Assembly (NCBI GenBank): GCA_934234215.1
Contig: CAKQHB010000010.1
Coordinates: forward strand, 1-64,000
Direction of reading: 5' to 3'
Source: an uncultured Cuneatibacter sp.
Lineage (GTDB): Bacteria; Bacillota; Clostridia; Lachnospirales; Lachnospiraceae
Length of the DNA: 64,000 bases
Shown here one piece after another: positions 34,607 through 42,799 of this stretch (positions are counted from its first letter, which is position 1; each line of letters starts with the position of its first letter). The notes beneath the pieces were generated by a model. That model was not told the origin of the DNA. It did no database searches and saw nothing but the letters and a program-made list of their open reading frames with translations. Position numbers and translations under genes: made by a program.

Positions 34607-35491
34607 ATGAAGGGTATTATCTTAGCTGGCGGAAGTGGTACGAGACTGTACCCGCTGACCAGAGTAACCTCGAAGCAGCTACTGCCGATTTATGATAAGC
34701 CGATGATCTATTATCCGCTTTCTGTTTTGATGAATGCCGGAATCCGCGAGATTCTGATCATCTCCACGCCGGATGATACGCCTCGCTTTGAAGCACTGCT
34801 TGGCGATGGACATCCTTTCGGAGTAGAGTTATCATACGCAGTACAGGCAAGTCCGGACGGACTGGCACAGGCTTTCCTGATTGGTGAGGAATTTATCGGC
34901 GGTGACAGTGTTGCGATGGTTCTGGGAGACAACATTTTCCATGGACACGGACTGCGTGCAAGACTGCAGGAGGCTGCGAAGAAGGAAAAAGGCGCAACGG
35001 TATTTGGCTACTATGTAGACGATCCGGAGCGTTTTGGTATTGTAGAGTTTGATGAGAATGGCAAGGCAATCTCCATCGAGGAGAAACCGGAGAAGCCGAA
35101 GAGCAATTACTGCGTAACAGGTCTGTATTTCTACGATAAGAATGTAGTAGAGTATGCAAAGAGCCTGAAGCCGTCACCGAGAGGAGAGCTGGAGATCACC
35201 GATCTGAACCGGATTTATCTGGAAAAGGGAGATCTGGAAGTAACACTGTTGGGACAGGGCTTTACCTGGCTGGATACCGGTACGCACGAGTCTCTGGTAG
35301 ATGCAACGAACTTTGTAAAGACCGTTGAGACGCATCAGCATCGTAAGATTGCTTGTCTGGAAGAGATTGCATACCGCAACGGCTGGATCGGAAGAGAAGA
35401 GCTGCAGAAGGCAGCTGATCTGTACAAGAAGAATCAGTACGGTGCATACCTGCAGGATGTTCTGGACGGAAAGTACATCGATAATAAATAA
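34607..35491 (+). CDS. rmlA: Glucose-1-phosphate thymidylyltransferase
   Basis: This is a 294-residue nucleotidyltransferase making dTDP-glucose from dTTP and glucose-1-phosphate, the first step of dTDP-rhamnose synthesis. The N-terminal GIILAGGSGTRLYPLT holds the nucleotide-binding signature, KQLLPIYDKPMIYYPL the substrate loop, and VLGDNIFHGHG the metal-binding Asp. The length matches short-form RfbA/RmlA. AAAAAGGAG precedes the ATG. It forms an operon with rmlB 43 bp downstream, with a GAGCGC-ATAA-GCGCTC hairpin (35498-35513) between them. Confidence 0.97.
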   Translation: MKGIILAGGSGTRLYPLTRVTSKQLLPIYDKPMIYYPLSVLMNAGIREILIISTPDDTPRFEALLGDGHPFGVELSYAVQASPDGLAQAFLIGEEFIGGDSVAMVLGDNIFHGHGLRARLQEAAKKEKGATVFGYYVDDPERFGIVEFDENGKAISIEEKPEKPKSNYCVTGLYFYDKNVVEYAKSLKPSPRGELEITDLNRIYLEKGDLEVTLLGQGFTWLDTGTHESLVDATNFVKTVETHQHRKIACLEEIAYRNGWIGREELQKAADLYKKNQYGAYLQDVLDGKYIDNK

Positions 35492-35497
35492 GTAAAA

Positions 35498-35513
35498 GAG
35501 CGCATAAGCGCTC
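35498..35513. other. Intercistronic hairpin rmlA-rmlB
   Basis: GAGCGC-ATAA-GCGCTC, a 6-bp perfect stem with no T-run, lies between the rmlA stop and the rmlB ribosome site (TGGAG). It may stabilise or tune the shared mRNA. Confidence 0.5.
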
Positions 35514-35534
35514 CGGAATGGAGATTAAAGCAAG

Positions 35535-36563
35535 ATGAAGATTTTAGTTACCGGCGGTGCCGGATTTATTGGTGGTAACTTTGTTCACCATATGGTAAAC
35601 AAGTACCCGGACTATGAGATCGTAAACCTGGATCTGCTGACTTATGCAGGTAATCTGGAGACATTGAAGCCGGTTGAAAACAAGCCGAACTACAAGTTCT
35701 ATCGCGGCGATATTGCAGACAGCGATTTTATCATGGATCTGTTCGAAAAAGAGAAGTTTGATGTTGTTGTCAACTTCGCAGCAGAGAGCCATGTAGACCG
35801 CTCTATTACGGATCCGGGTATTTTCGTACATTCGAACGTACTTGGTACGGTAACTCTGTTGGATGCCTGCAGAAAGTATGGCATTAAGCGTTATCATCAG
35901 GTATCTACCGATGAAGTATACGGCGATCTGCCTCTGGACAGACCGGATCTGTTCTTTACAGAGACAACTCCTCTGCACACCAGCAGCCCTTACTCTTCTT
36001 CTAAGGCAAGTGCAGATTTGTTTGTACTGGCATATCACAGAACCTTTGGTCTGCCGGTTACGATTTCTCGTTGCTCTAACAACTATGGTCCTTATCACTT
36101 CCCGGAGAAGCTGATTCCTCTGATGATCAGCCGTGCACTGGCAGATGAGGAGCTTCCGGTATACGGAAACGGTGCAAATGTCAGAGACTGGCTGCATGTA
36201 TCCGATCACTGTGAAGCAATCGACCTGATCATCCACAAGGGCAGAGAAGGCGAAGTCTACAACGTAGGTGGTCACAACGAGAGAACGAATCTGGAAGTTG
36301 TAAAGACAATTCTGAAGGCTCTGGACAAGCCGGAATCCCTGATCAAGTATGTAACGGACCGTCCTGGTCATGACATGCGTTATGCCATCGATCCGACAAA
36401 GCTGGAGACTGAGCTGGGCTGGAAGCCGAAGTACACCTTCGATACGGGTATTCAGCAGACTATTCAGTGGTATCTGGACAACAAGGAATGGTGGCAGAAC
36501 ATTTTGAATGGTGAATATCAGAACTATTTCAAAAAAATGTATGGTGAGCGTTTATCCGACTGA
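35535..36563 (+). CDS. rmlB: dTDP-glucose 4,6-dehydratase
   Basis: This is a 342-residue extended SDR enzyme converting dTDP-glucose to dTDP-4-keto-6-deoxyglucose with bound NAD. The GGAGFIGGNF motif is at the N-terminus. STDEVYGDL (the catalytic Asp-Glu pair follows the Thr) lies near 121, and the YxxxK motif is YSSSKASADL near 155. Length and motifs match RmlB. It is downstream of rmlA and followed by a strong terminator. Together with rmlC at 23363 it supplies three of the four dTDP-rhamnose enzymes. Confidence 0.97.
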   Translation: MKILVTGGAGFIGGNFVHHMVNKYPDYEIVNLDLLTYAGNLETLKPVENKPNYKFYRGDIADSDFIMDLFEKEKFDVVVNFAAESHVDRSITDPGIFVHSNVLGTVTLLDACRKYGIKRYHQVSTDEVYGDLPLDRPDLFFTETTPLHTSSPYSSSKASADLFVLAYHRTFGLPVTISRCSNNYGPYHFPEKLIPLMISRALADEELPVYGNGANVRDWLHVSDHCEAIDLIIHKGREGEVYNVGGHNERTNLEVVKTILKALDKPESLIKYVTDRPGHDMRYAIDPTKLETELGWKPKYTFDTGIQQTIQWYLDNKEWWQNILNGEYQNYFKKMYGERLSD

Positions 36564-36583
36564 TAGGCGAGCATGAAAAGTTG

Positions 36584-36638
36584 GGGCAGTTTTCCAAAAT
36601 CTGCAGAAGATTGCAGCAGAGGAAAGCTGCCCTTTTTT
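36584..36638 (+). terminator. Terminator of rmlA-rmlB
   Basis: GGGCAGTTTTCC (36584-36595) pairs with GGAAAGCTGCCC (36621-36632) with one wobble, an inner TCTGC/GCAGA stem extends it, and TTTTTT follows. Confidence 0.88.
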
Positions 36639-36640
36639 AC

Positions 36641-36672
36641 TTTATAGGAAATTGCGTCGCATTTCCTATAAA
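36641..36672. repeat. Perfect inverted repeat between terminators
   Basis: TTTATAGGAAAT (36641-36652) and ATTTCCTATAAA (36661-36672) are perfect 12-bp arms around an 8-nt loop. It is AT-rich and has no T-run, so it is not a terminator on its own. Confidence 0.6.
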
Positions 36673-36698
36673 GCAAAAAGCGCTCCGCATGGATCGCA

Positions 36699-36739
36699 CT
36701 GCGGCGGAACAGAATTTGTCGCTTCGCGACCCGCCGCAG
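36699..36739. repeat. GC-rich nested hairpin
   Basis: CTGCGGCGG (36699-36707) pairs with CCGCCGCAG (36731-36739); inside, GTCGC-TTC-GCGAC (36718-36730) forms a second stem. It lies in the same noncoding block as the flanking hairpins. Confidence 0.6.
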
Positions 36740-36742
36740 GCG

Positions 36743-36772
36743 TAGAATCCTGCGGAGCAGGATTCTATTTTT
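36743..36772 (+). terminator. Terminator-like hairpin before the VanZ gene
   Basis: TAGAATCCTGC-GGA-GCAGGATTCTA with TTTTT is a textbook rho-independent terminator. It ends only 28 bp before the VanZ-family start codon, so any transcript reaching that gene must pass it or start after it. Confidence 0.8.
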
Positions 36773-36799
36773 ATCATGAGAACACAGAAAGGAAAAAGC

Positions 36800-37303
36800 A
36801 TGTCGGAAAAGACAAAACGATATGTATTACTTGGCCTGACGATTGGATGGATGCTGTTGATCTTTTTCTTTTCCTCGCAGAATGGACTGACGTCTTCGAA
36901 AAACAGCGATGGACTGTCTGTCTGGATCACACGTCATGTGCTGGGGAGCGAGGCATCCGAGCTTGAACCAGAAGTATGGGAGCATTGTCTGAGGGTGGCA
37001 TCGTATTGTGTGAGAAAAGTAGCACATATGACGGAGTATGCAGTGCTTTCTGCTTTGCTGTCTCTGTTGCTGCGCACATATGGACATCCGCTTTGGAGAC
37101 ACTGTCTGCTGGGATTTTCAGGAGCGGCAGCTTATGCAGCAACTGATGAGCTTCATCAGCTATTTGTGTCAGGAAGAAGTGGACAGCTTTTGGATGTTGG
37201 AATCGACAGCATTGGAGCATTTACAGGCGGATGTGCTTGCTTTTTGTGTCTGCTTTTGGGAACTGCATGGGAGAAACAAAAAAAGGAGAAGGACAGAAAA
37301 TGA
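36800..37303 (+). CDS. VanZ family membrane protein
   Basis: This is a 167-residue protein with about four membrane helices and the VanZ-family signatures: IFFFSSQNG in the first helix-loop, RKVAHMTEYAVLSALL, and the acidic ATDELHQLFVSGRSGQLLDVGIDS, which is split over the third helix and loop. VanZ proteins are linked to teicoplanin tolerance, but most homologues have no defined role. The start at 36800 is preceded by AAAGG; an in-frame ATG at 36776 lacks spacing from the terminator. It overlaps the next gene by 4 bp (ATGA), so the two are translationally coupled. Confidence 0.87.
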   Translation: MSEKTKRYVLLGLTIGWMLLIFFFSSQNGLTSSKNSDGLSVWITRHVLGSEASELEPEVWEHCLRVASYCVRKVAHMTEYAVLSALLSLLLRTYGHPLWRHCLLGFSGAAAYAATDELHQLFVSGRSGQLLDVGIDSIGAFTGGCACFLCLLLGTAWEKQKKEKDRK

Positions 37304-38364
37304 AAGCTTGGGAACAGAACATTCGAAAAGTAGAACCCTATGTGCCGGGAGAACAGCCGAAGCAGGCTGGTATTATTAAATTAAACACAAATGAGAATCC
37401 GTATCCACCGGCACCGGAGGTGCAGAGAATCTTAAATCAGATGGATGCCGGAATTTTTCGCAAATACCCGGATCCTGCGGCGTCCTCCCTTGTAAACTGT
37501 CTGGCACAGTATTATGGATTACGATCGGATCAGGTTTTTGTGGGAGTTGGCTCCGATGATGTGCTATCCGTTGCATTTCTGACGTTTTTTAATTCGGAAA
37601 AGCCAATCTTTTTTCCGGATATCACCTACTCCTTTTATGATGTTTGGGCATCCGTATATCGGATTCCGTTTGAGAAAAAGCCTTTGCAGTCCGATTTTCA
37701 TCTGAATCCACGGGATTACGATGCGGAAAACGGGGGAGTGATCTTTCCGAATCCAAATGCCCCTACAGGATTATATGAGCCGCTGGCAGTGATTGAGGAT
37801 ATTTTGCAGCACAATCAGGATGTGGTAGTGATTGTGGATGAGGCATATGTGGATTATGCTCCGGAATCTGCGAGGAAATTGCTGGACCAGTATGAGAATC
37901 TGCTGATTGTACAGACATTTTCGAAATCCCGGTCAATGGCTGGTATGCGAATCGGTTATGCGATGGGACATCCGGATCTGATCCGTGCGATGAATGATGT
38001 GAAGTATTCGATCAATTCTTACACGATGAATGCTCCGTCTCTGCTTGCAGGAGTTGCTGCTGTGGAGGATGACGCTTATTTTCGGGAAAATGTGCGGAAA
38101 GTGATTGCGACAAGAGAGCGGGCAAAAGTAGAATTAAAGGCGCTTGGATTTACATTTCCGGATTCTTCGTCCAACTTTTTGTTTGCGCGGCATTCGTCAG
38201 CGGATGCGGGATGGCTGTTTGAAGAATTAAAGAAAAAAGGAATCTTCGTGCGGCATTTTGGCGGAGCGCAGGTGAAAGATTATTTGCGGATCAGCATGGG
38301 CACAGAAGAGGAGATGGAGCAGCTGTACAGAGTGCTTCGTGAAATTTTGCAAGGGGCAGATTGA
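37300..38364 (+). CDS. hisC: Histidinol-phosphate aminotransferase-like PLP enzyme
   Basis: This is a 354-residue fold-type I aminotransferase. KLNTNENPYPPAP at the N-terminus is the HisC hallmark, VIVDEAYVDYAP binds PLP, and the Schiff-base lysine lies in TFSKSRSMAGMRIGYAMG. HisC transfers an amino group between glutamate and imidazole acetol phosphate; close paralogues act on aromatic amino acids or threonine phosphate. It is outside any his operon, coupled to the VanZ gene by ATGA, and followed by a small HTH gene and glnA. The start at 37300 is set by AAGGAG. The biochemical role in this place is uncertain. Confidence 0.85.
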   Translation: MKAWEQNIRKVEPYVPGEQPKQAGIIKLNTNENPYPPAPEVQRILNQMDAGIFRKYPDPAASSLVNCLAQYYGLRSDQVFVGVGSDDVLSVAFLTFFNSEKPIFFPDITYSFYDVWASVYRIPFEKKPLQSDFHLNPRDYDAENGGVIFPNPNAPTGLYEPLAVIEDILQHNQDVVVIVDEAYVDYAPESARKLLDQYENLLIVQTFSKSRSMAGMRIGYAMGHPDLIRAMNDVKYSINSYTMNAPSLLAGVAAVEDDAYFRENVRKVIATRERAKVELKALGFTFPDSSSNFLFARHSSADAGWLFEELKKKGIFVRHFGGAQVKDYLRISMGTEEEMEQLYRVLREILQGAD

Positions 38365-38438
38365 CAGACGGTGGTTCGCCCGGTACAATAGAAAATGAGA
38401 AAGAGTTTGTGGCAGGAATTCAGGCAGAAAGGAATTCC

Positions 38439-38822
38439 ATGTATATGCCAATGAGTAAAGAAATGGTCATTCATTGTCTGCAGATGGAGCCGGGAAGCTG
38501 TGGCACAGACACACAGCTTTCTGCTGAGGAGCGGAAAGAATGGCAGGAGCTTCTGCAGGCATCCGGAAAATCGTATCGGAGAGTGCGGCTGTGCGCTCTG
38601 ATTTTGCCGGAAAAACAGCAGCAGGCGATTCGGGAAACTTACGGAAAGCGGGAAAAAGTGCAGAATGCGGCAAACAGGATGCACTGCTCTCGCAATACAG
38701 TGAGTAAGTACCGAAAGCAGGGCGTGGAGGAGATTCTGCGGCTGTATCATTCCGAGTATACAGAGCAGGAACTGCGAACGTTGGGGATCCAGACGCTGCT
38801 GGGAAAAAAACAGCCAGGTTGA
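38439..38822 (+). CDS. Small HTH protein (sigma region 4-like)
   Basis: This is a 127-residue protein with a C-terminal helix-turn-helix: QNAANRMHCSRNTVSKYRK resembles sigma-70 region 4 or phage late regulators. The N-terminal half is helical and acidic with no recognised domain. AAAGGAATTCC precedes the ATG at 38439; a longer in-frame reading starting at TTG 38361 overlaps the hisC stop but has no ribosome site. It lies 19 bp upstream of glnA and is probably co-transcribed. A role in nitrogen control is possible from position only. Confidence 0.65.
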   Translation: MYMPMSKEMVIHCLQMEPGSCGTDTQLSAEERKEWQELLQASGKSYRRVRLCALILPEKQQQAIRETYGKREKVQNAANRMHCSRNTVSKYRKQGVEEILRLYHSEYTEQELRTLGIQTLLGKKQPG

Positions 38823-38841
38823 GAAGGAGATTGAGATTACG

Positions 38842-40173
38842 ATGAGCAAGTACACGCGCGAGGACATTATACGCATGGTAGAAGAGGAGGACGTGGAGTT
38901 TATCCGCCTCCAGTTTACAGATATTCGCGGCGCTTTTAAGAACGTGGCAATCACATCGAGTCAGTTGGAAAAGGCGCTGGATAACCAGTTTATGTTTGAT
39001 GGTGCTTCGATTGGATTTGTTGAGATCGAGGAATCGGATATGTATCTGCATCCGGATCTGGACACGTTTGCAATTTTCCCGTGGAGACCCCAGCAGGGAA
39101 AAGTAGCGCGCCTGATCTGCGATGTGTATTATCCGGATGGACGTCCCTATGAGGGTGATCCTCGCTATATTTTAAAGAAAGTGCTGCGGGAAGCAGAGCA
39201 GATGGGCTACCGGTTTAATGCAGGACCGGAGTGTGAGTTTTTCCTGTTTGAGTGTGATGAGGCAGGACTGCCCACAACGAGAACTCGCGAGAAAGCCGGC
39301 TACTTTGATATGGGACCTGTGGATACTGCGGAAAATGTCCGCCGTGATATTGTTCTGAATCTGGAAGAATTGGGATTTGAGGTAGAGTCCTCTCATCATG
39401 AGGGAGCGCCAGGACAGCATGAAGTAGATTTCCATTATGAGGAAGCATTGAAGACCGCAGATAATGTAATGACCTTCAAGCTGACAGTTAAGAGTATTGC
39501 CAGAAGACATGGTCTGCATGCCACCTTTATGCCGAAGCCGGTAAAGGGCATTGCAGGTTCTGGTATGCATATCAATATGTCTCTGTACAATGCAGACGGA
39601 AAGAATGCCTTTGCAGATGACGGAGATGAAAACGGACTGTCGATGACGGCATATCAGTTTATTGCCGGCATTATGCACCATGCAGCAGCGATGACGGCAC
39701 TGACGAATCCTATTGTAAATTCTTACAAACGTCTGATTCCGGGATATGAGGCACCGGTTTATATCACATGGGCGCGGAATAACCGCAGTCCGTTGATTCG
39801 AGTGCCTGTCACAAGAGATGGAAATGTCCGCATTGAGATGAGAAGCCCGGACGCATCGGCAAATCCGTATCTGGCACTGGCAGTTTGTCTGGAAGCTGGA
39901 TTGGATGGTATTCGCAACAAGATGACACCTCCGCCGAAGTTTGAGGTGAATTTGTTTGCAATGCAGGAACATGAAGTCGCAATTCGTGGAATTGAACGTC
40001 TGCCGGAAAATCTGGGAGATGCGATCGATGCGCTGGAAGAGGATGAGCTGATCCGTGGCATTTTGGGTAGCTATGCATTTCCGCGCTATGTGCAGGCAAA
40101 AAAGAAAGAATGGAAGGAATACTGTGCGCAGATTACACAGTGGGAAGTGCAGCAGTATCTGAATGAGCTTTGA
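38842..40173 (+). CDS. glnA: Glutamine synthetase type I
   Basis: This is a 443-residue GSI enzyme of the alpha (Gram-positive) subtype that condenses glutamate and ammonia with ATP. The N-terminal beta-grasp segment carries FMFDGASIGF. The catalytic domain shows AGPECEFFLF (metal Glu), GMHINMSLYN (His), NPIVNSYKRLIPGYEAP (flexible loop and Arg) and RSPLIRVP. The length is that of the non-adenylylated form. It is followed after 44 bp by an ANTAR-domain gene, an arrangement known in clostridia, where ANTAR proteins control glutamine synthetase by antitermination. Its product also feeds glmS. Confidence 0.97.
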   Translation: MSKYTREDIIRMVEEEDVEFIRLQFTDIRGAFKNVAITSSQLEKALDNQFMFDGASIGFVEIEESDMYLHPDLDTFAIFPWRPQQGKVARLICDVYYPDGRPYEGDPRYILKKVLREAEQMGYRFNAGPECEFFLFECDEAGLPTTRTREKAGYFDMGPVDTAENVRRDIVLNLEELGFEVESSHHEGAPGQHEVDFHYEEALKTADNVMTFKLTVKSIARRHGLHATFMPKPVKGIAGSGMHINMSLYNADGKNAFADDGDENGLSMTAYQFIAGIMHHAAAMTALTNPIVNSYKRLIPGYEAPVYITWARNNRSPLIRVPVTRDGNVRIEMRSPDASANPYLALAVCLEAGLDGIRNKMTPPPKFEVNLFAMQEHEVAIRGIERLPENLGDAIDALEEDELIRGILGSYAFPRYVQAKKKEWKEYCAQITQWEVQQYLNEL

Positions 40174-40217
40174 TCAGGAGTGGTTCCGAACAACTTACAG
40201 GTAGGAGGTGAGGAGGC

Positions 40218-40766
40218 GTGACCAATATCCTGGTTGCATTTCCGAAGCCGGAAAACTGCAGAAGCATGCGCTCGATCCTGGTGCGAAGCGGTTATCCGGT
40301 CACAGCGGTCTGTACGACGGGAGCACAGATCCTGAACTATGTGGAAGAGTGGGACAGCGGAATTATTTTATGCGGTTATCGTATGCCGGATTATGTATAC
40401 AGTGATTTGCTCGCGAACCTTCCACCGGGATTTCAGATGCTGGTTGTAGCAAGTCCGCAGCATTGCGGGGAGATGAGCAGTGAAAATCTGCTGTATCTAT
40501 CCATGCCTTTTAAAGTCAATGACGTCGTGAACACGGTGGAAATGATGGTACAGGCGCATATTCGATATAAGAAAAAGAAGAGACGGCAGCCGACACAGCG
40601 AAGCGAAGCCGATCAGAAGATAGTCGATGAAGCGAAAGCGCTGCTGATGGAACGTAACCATATGGAAGAATCCGAGGCGCACCGCTATCTGCAGAAGACC
40701 AGTATGGAGAATGGAACAAATCTGGTGGAGACAGCGCAGATGGTATTGAGTGTGATGCAGGAATAG
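40218..40766 (+). CDS. ANTAR-domain regulator with pseudo-receiver
   Basis: This is a 182-residue protein. Residues ~1-115 have the receiver fold, but the phospho-acceptor site reads IILCGYRMPD, with Gly53 where the Asp should be. The acidic pair near residue 10 is also missing, so phosphorylation is unlikely. Residues ~130-178 form the three-helix ANTAR RNA-binding domain (KIVDEAKALLMERNHMEESEAHRYLQ is its core, interrupted only for length). ANTAR proteins bind twin hairpins and stop terminators from forming. It starts at GTG with AGGAGG upstream, directly after glnA. It probably controls nitrogen genes in response to something other than phosphorylation, such as glutamine or GS itself. Confidence 0.88.
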   Translation: MTNILVAFPKPENCRSMRSILVRSGYPVTAVCTTGAQILNYVEEWDSGIILCGYRMPDYVYSDLLANLPPGFQMLVVASPQHCGEMSSENLLYLSMPFKVNDVVNTVEMMVQAHIRYKKKKRRQPTQRSEADQKIVDEAKALLMERNHMEESEAHRYLQKTSMENGTNLVETAQMVLSVMQE

Positions 40767-40793
40767 TTTTGGAAAATATCATGGGAGGACGAG

Positions 40794-42185
40794 ATGGGAA
40801 AATATTTTGGAACAGATGGTTTTCGCGGTGAGGCAAATGTGACACTGACTGCCGATCATGCATTTGCAGTGGGAAGATTTCTTGGGTGGTACTATAAAGA
40901 ACGGAAGGAGCGGGCAGGCGAAGAAGGCCCTGCAAAGGTTGTAATCGGAAAAGATACGAGACGCTCCAGCTATATGTTTGAGTATGCTTTGGTAGGAGGA
41001 CTCACAGCATCTGGAGCAGATGCGTATCTGCTGCACGTTACGACGACCCCTTCCGTAGCATATCTGAGCCGCGTGGATGATTTTGATTGTGGTATCATGA
41101 TCTCTGCAAGTCACAATCCTTATTATGATAACGGCATTAAGCTGATCAACGGAAACGGCGAGAAGATGGAGGAGGAGACGATTCGTCTGGTAGAGGCGTA
41201 TTTGGACGGAGAATTGGAAGTGTTCGGACAGAAATGGCCTACGATTCCTTATGCGAGCAGAGAGAAGATTGGACGAACTGTAGATTATGTGGCAGGACGT
41301 AACCGCTATATTGGTTATCTGATTTCTCTGAGCAGAGTTTCTTTCCGCGGTGTAAAGGTTGGTTTGGATTGTGCAAACGGCAGTTCCTGGAATGTAGCCA
41401 AAGCAGTTTTCGATGCATTGGGAGCAGATACATATGTAATTCATGCAGAGCCGGATGGAACGAATATCAATCGGGATGCAGGATCAACACATATTGAATC
41501 TCTACAGAAGCTGGTGGTAGAAAAAGGGCTGGATGTGGGATTTGCCTTTGATGGTGATGCAGATCGTTGCCTGTGTGTAGATGAAAAAGGACAGGTTGTC
41601 ACCGGGGATCATATTCTCTATATTTATGGTCGTCATCTGAAAGAACAAGGAGACCTTCCGAAAAATACGGTTGTTACAACTGTTATGTCAAATTTTGGAT
41701 TGTATAAGGCATTTGATGCTCTTGGAATTGAGTATGCAAAGACGGCAGTTGGCGACAAATACGTCTATGAATATATGGTACAGAATGGATGCTGCATCGG
41801 TGGTGAACAGTCTGGTCACATCATTTTTTCCCGGTATGCATCCACAGGAGACGGTATTTTAACCAGTCTGATGATGATGGAAGTGCTTCTGGAAAAGAAA
41901 GTGAAGATGAGCCAGTTGTGCGAAGATCTGAAAATTTATCCTCAGGTACTTGTCAATGTGCGTGTCAAGGATAAGGCAGCAGCACAGGCTGATCCGGATG
42001 TACAGAAGCAGGTTCAGATTGTTGCAGAGCGTCTGGGAGATACGGGACGTATTCTTGTGCGGGAATCCGGTACAGAGCCGTTGATCCGTGTGATGGTAGA
42101 AGCGCCGTCAGAAGAAGTATGCCGCACTTGTGTGCAGGAAGTTGTAGATGTTATTTGTGAGAAAGGCCACAAAAAAGAGGCATAA
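40794..42185 (+). CDS. glmM: Phosphoglucosamine mutase
   Basis: This is a 463-residue alpha-D-phosphohexomutase converting glucosamine-6-phosphate to glucosamine-1-phosphate for UDP-GlcNAc synthesis. The N-terminal GKYFGTDGFRGEAN is typical of GlmM. The phosphoserine lies in MISASHNPYYDNG (~100), the metal loop is FAFDGDADRCL, the sugar-binding loop is GGEQSGHII and the phosphate-binding loop is RESGTEPLIRVM. GGAGG precedes the ATG. In many Firmicutes glmM follows cdaA-cdaR and GlmM restrains CdaA; here it lies about 6.4 kb before cdaA, with polysaccharide genes between them. Confidence 0.95.
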   Translation: MGKYFGTDGFRGEANVTLTADHAFAVGRFLGWYYKERKERAGEEGPAKVVIGKDTRRSSYMFEYALVGGLTASGADAYLLHVTTTPSVAYLSRVDDFDCGIMISASHNPYYDNGIKLINGNGEKMEEETIRLVEAYLDGELEVFGQKWPTIPYASREKIGRTVDYVAGRNRYIGYLISLSRVSFRGVKVGLDCANGSSWNVAKAVFDALGADTYVIHAEPDGTNINRDAGSTHIESLQKLVVEKGLDVGFAFDGDADRCLCVDEKGQVVTGDHILYIYGRHLKEQGDLPKNTVVTTVMSNFGLYKAFDALGIEYAKTAVGDKYVYEYMVQNGCCIGGEQSGHIIFSRYASTGDGILTSLMMMEVLLEKKVKMSQLCEDLKIYPQVLVNVRVKDKAAAQADPDVQKQVQIVAERLGDTGRILVRESGTEPLIRVMVEAPSEEVCRTCVQEVVDVICEKGHKKEA

Positions 42186-42206
42186 TAGTATAAAGGAGAC
42201 AATGAG

Positions 42207-42782
42207 ATGAAAAAGCAATCCCAATATGCAGATGCATATGTAAAGTATTATCGCCTGGTAGCAACCCGCGCGTATGCGATTATTGGCAATGCACAGGTCA
42301 GCCATGAAATTGCGCAGGAAGCGTACTTGAGACTGACAATCTATATTGATGAGCTGACGAGTATGGAGCATATTAAGAGATGGCTGCAGCGTGTCGCAAT
42401 TAACCTAGCATTAGATTATATGCGGGAACAACAGCACTACAAAGAAAGTGATATTCAGGACGAAACATTGCAGGATACACTTGTGGCAGAGGAAGATCTG
42501 ACAGAAAACTTTTGCACAAAGGTTTTATTGAAAGAAGTAATGCATTATGTAGACAGTTGGGATGATCTGTCTGCATACATTTTCAAAAGCAAATTAAATG
42601 GCTATCGAAATCGTGAGATTGGAGAACATGTGGGGCTGAGAGCGGAGGCTGTCGAAGACCGCTACCTGAAACTCAGACGCAGAGTATGCAAGAAGTTCTA
42701 TGCAAAATGGTTGGAGCTGGACTTGCCGAGCAAGGAGCCGAAGAAAGCGAAAAAAGCAGGAGAAAACAAAATCTGCGACTGA
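42207..42782 (+). CDS. RNA polymerase sigma factor, sigma-70 family (ECF-like)
   Basis: This is a 191-residue protein with a two-domain sigma layout. Region 2 is at ~10-75 (NAQVSHEIAQEAYLRLTIYI, RWLQRVAINLALDYMRE), and region 4 at ~105-160 (SAYIFKSKLNGYRNREIGEHVGLRAEAVEDR). The Lys-rich tail is extra. AAGGAG precedes the ATG. There is no recognisable cytosolic anti-sigma gene next door; the following gene encodes a Wzz-like two-helix membrane protein. A role in switching surface-glycan or cell-wall genes is inferred from neighbours. Confidence 0.8.
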   Translation: MKKQSQYADAYVKYYRLVATRAYAIIGNAQVSHEIAQEAYLRLTIYIDELTSMEHIKRWLQRVAINLALDYMREQQHYKESDIQDETLQDTLVAEEDLTENFCTKVLLKEVMHYVDSWDDLSAYIFKSKLNGYRNREIGEHVGLRAEAVEDRYLKLRRRVCKKFYAKWLELDLPSKEPKKAKKAGENKICD

Positions 42783-42799
42783 TAAAAGGAGAAGGTGAC

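Noticed and set aside
36652..36966. Reading frame upstream of the VanZ gene
   Set aside because: It crosses three hairpins and overlaps VanZ in another frame; no ribosome site.
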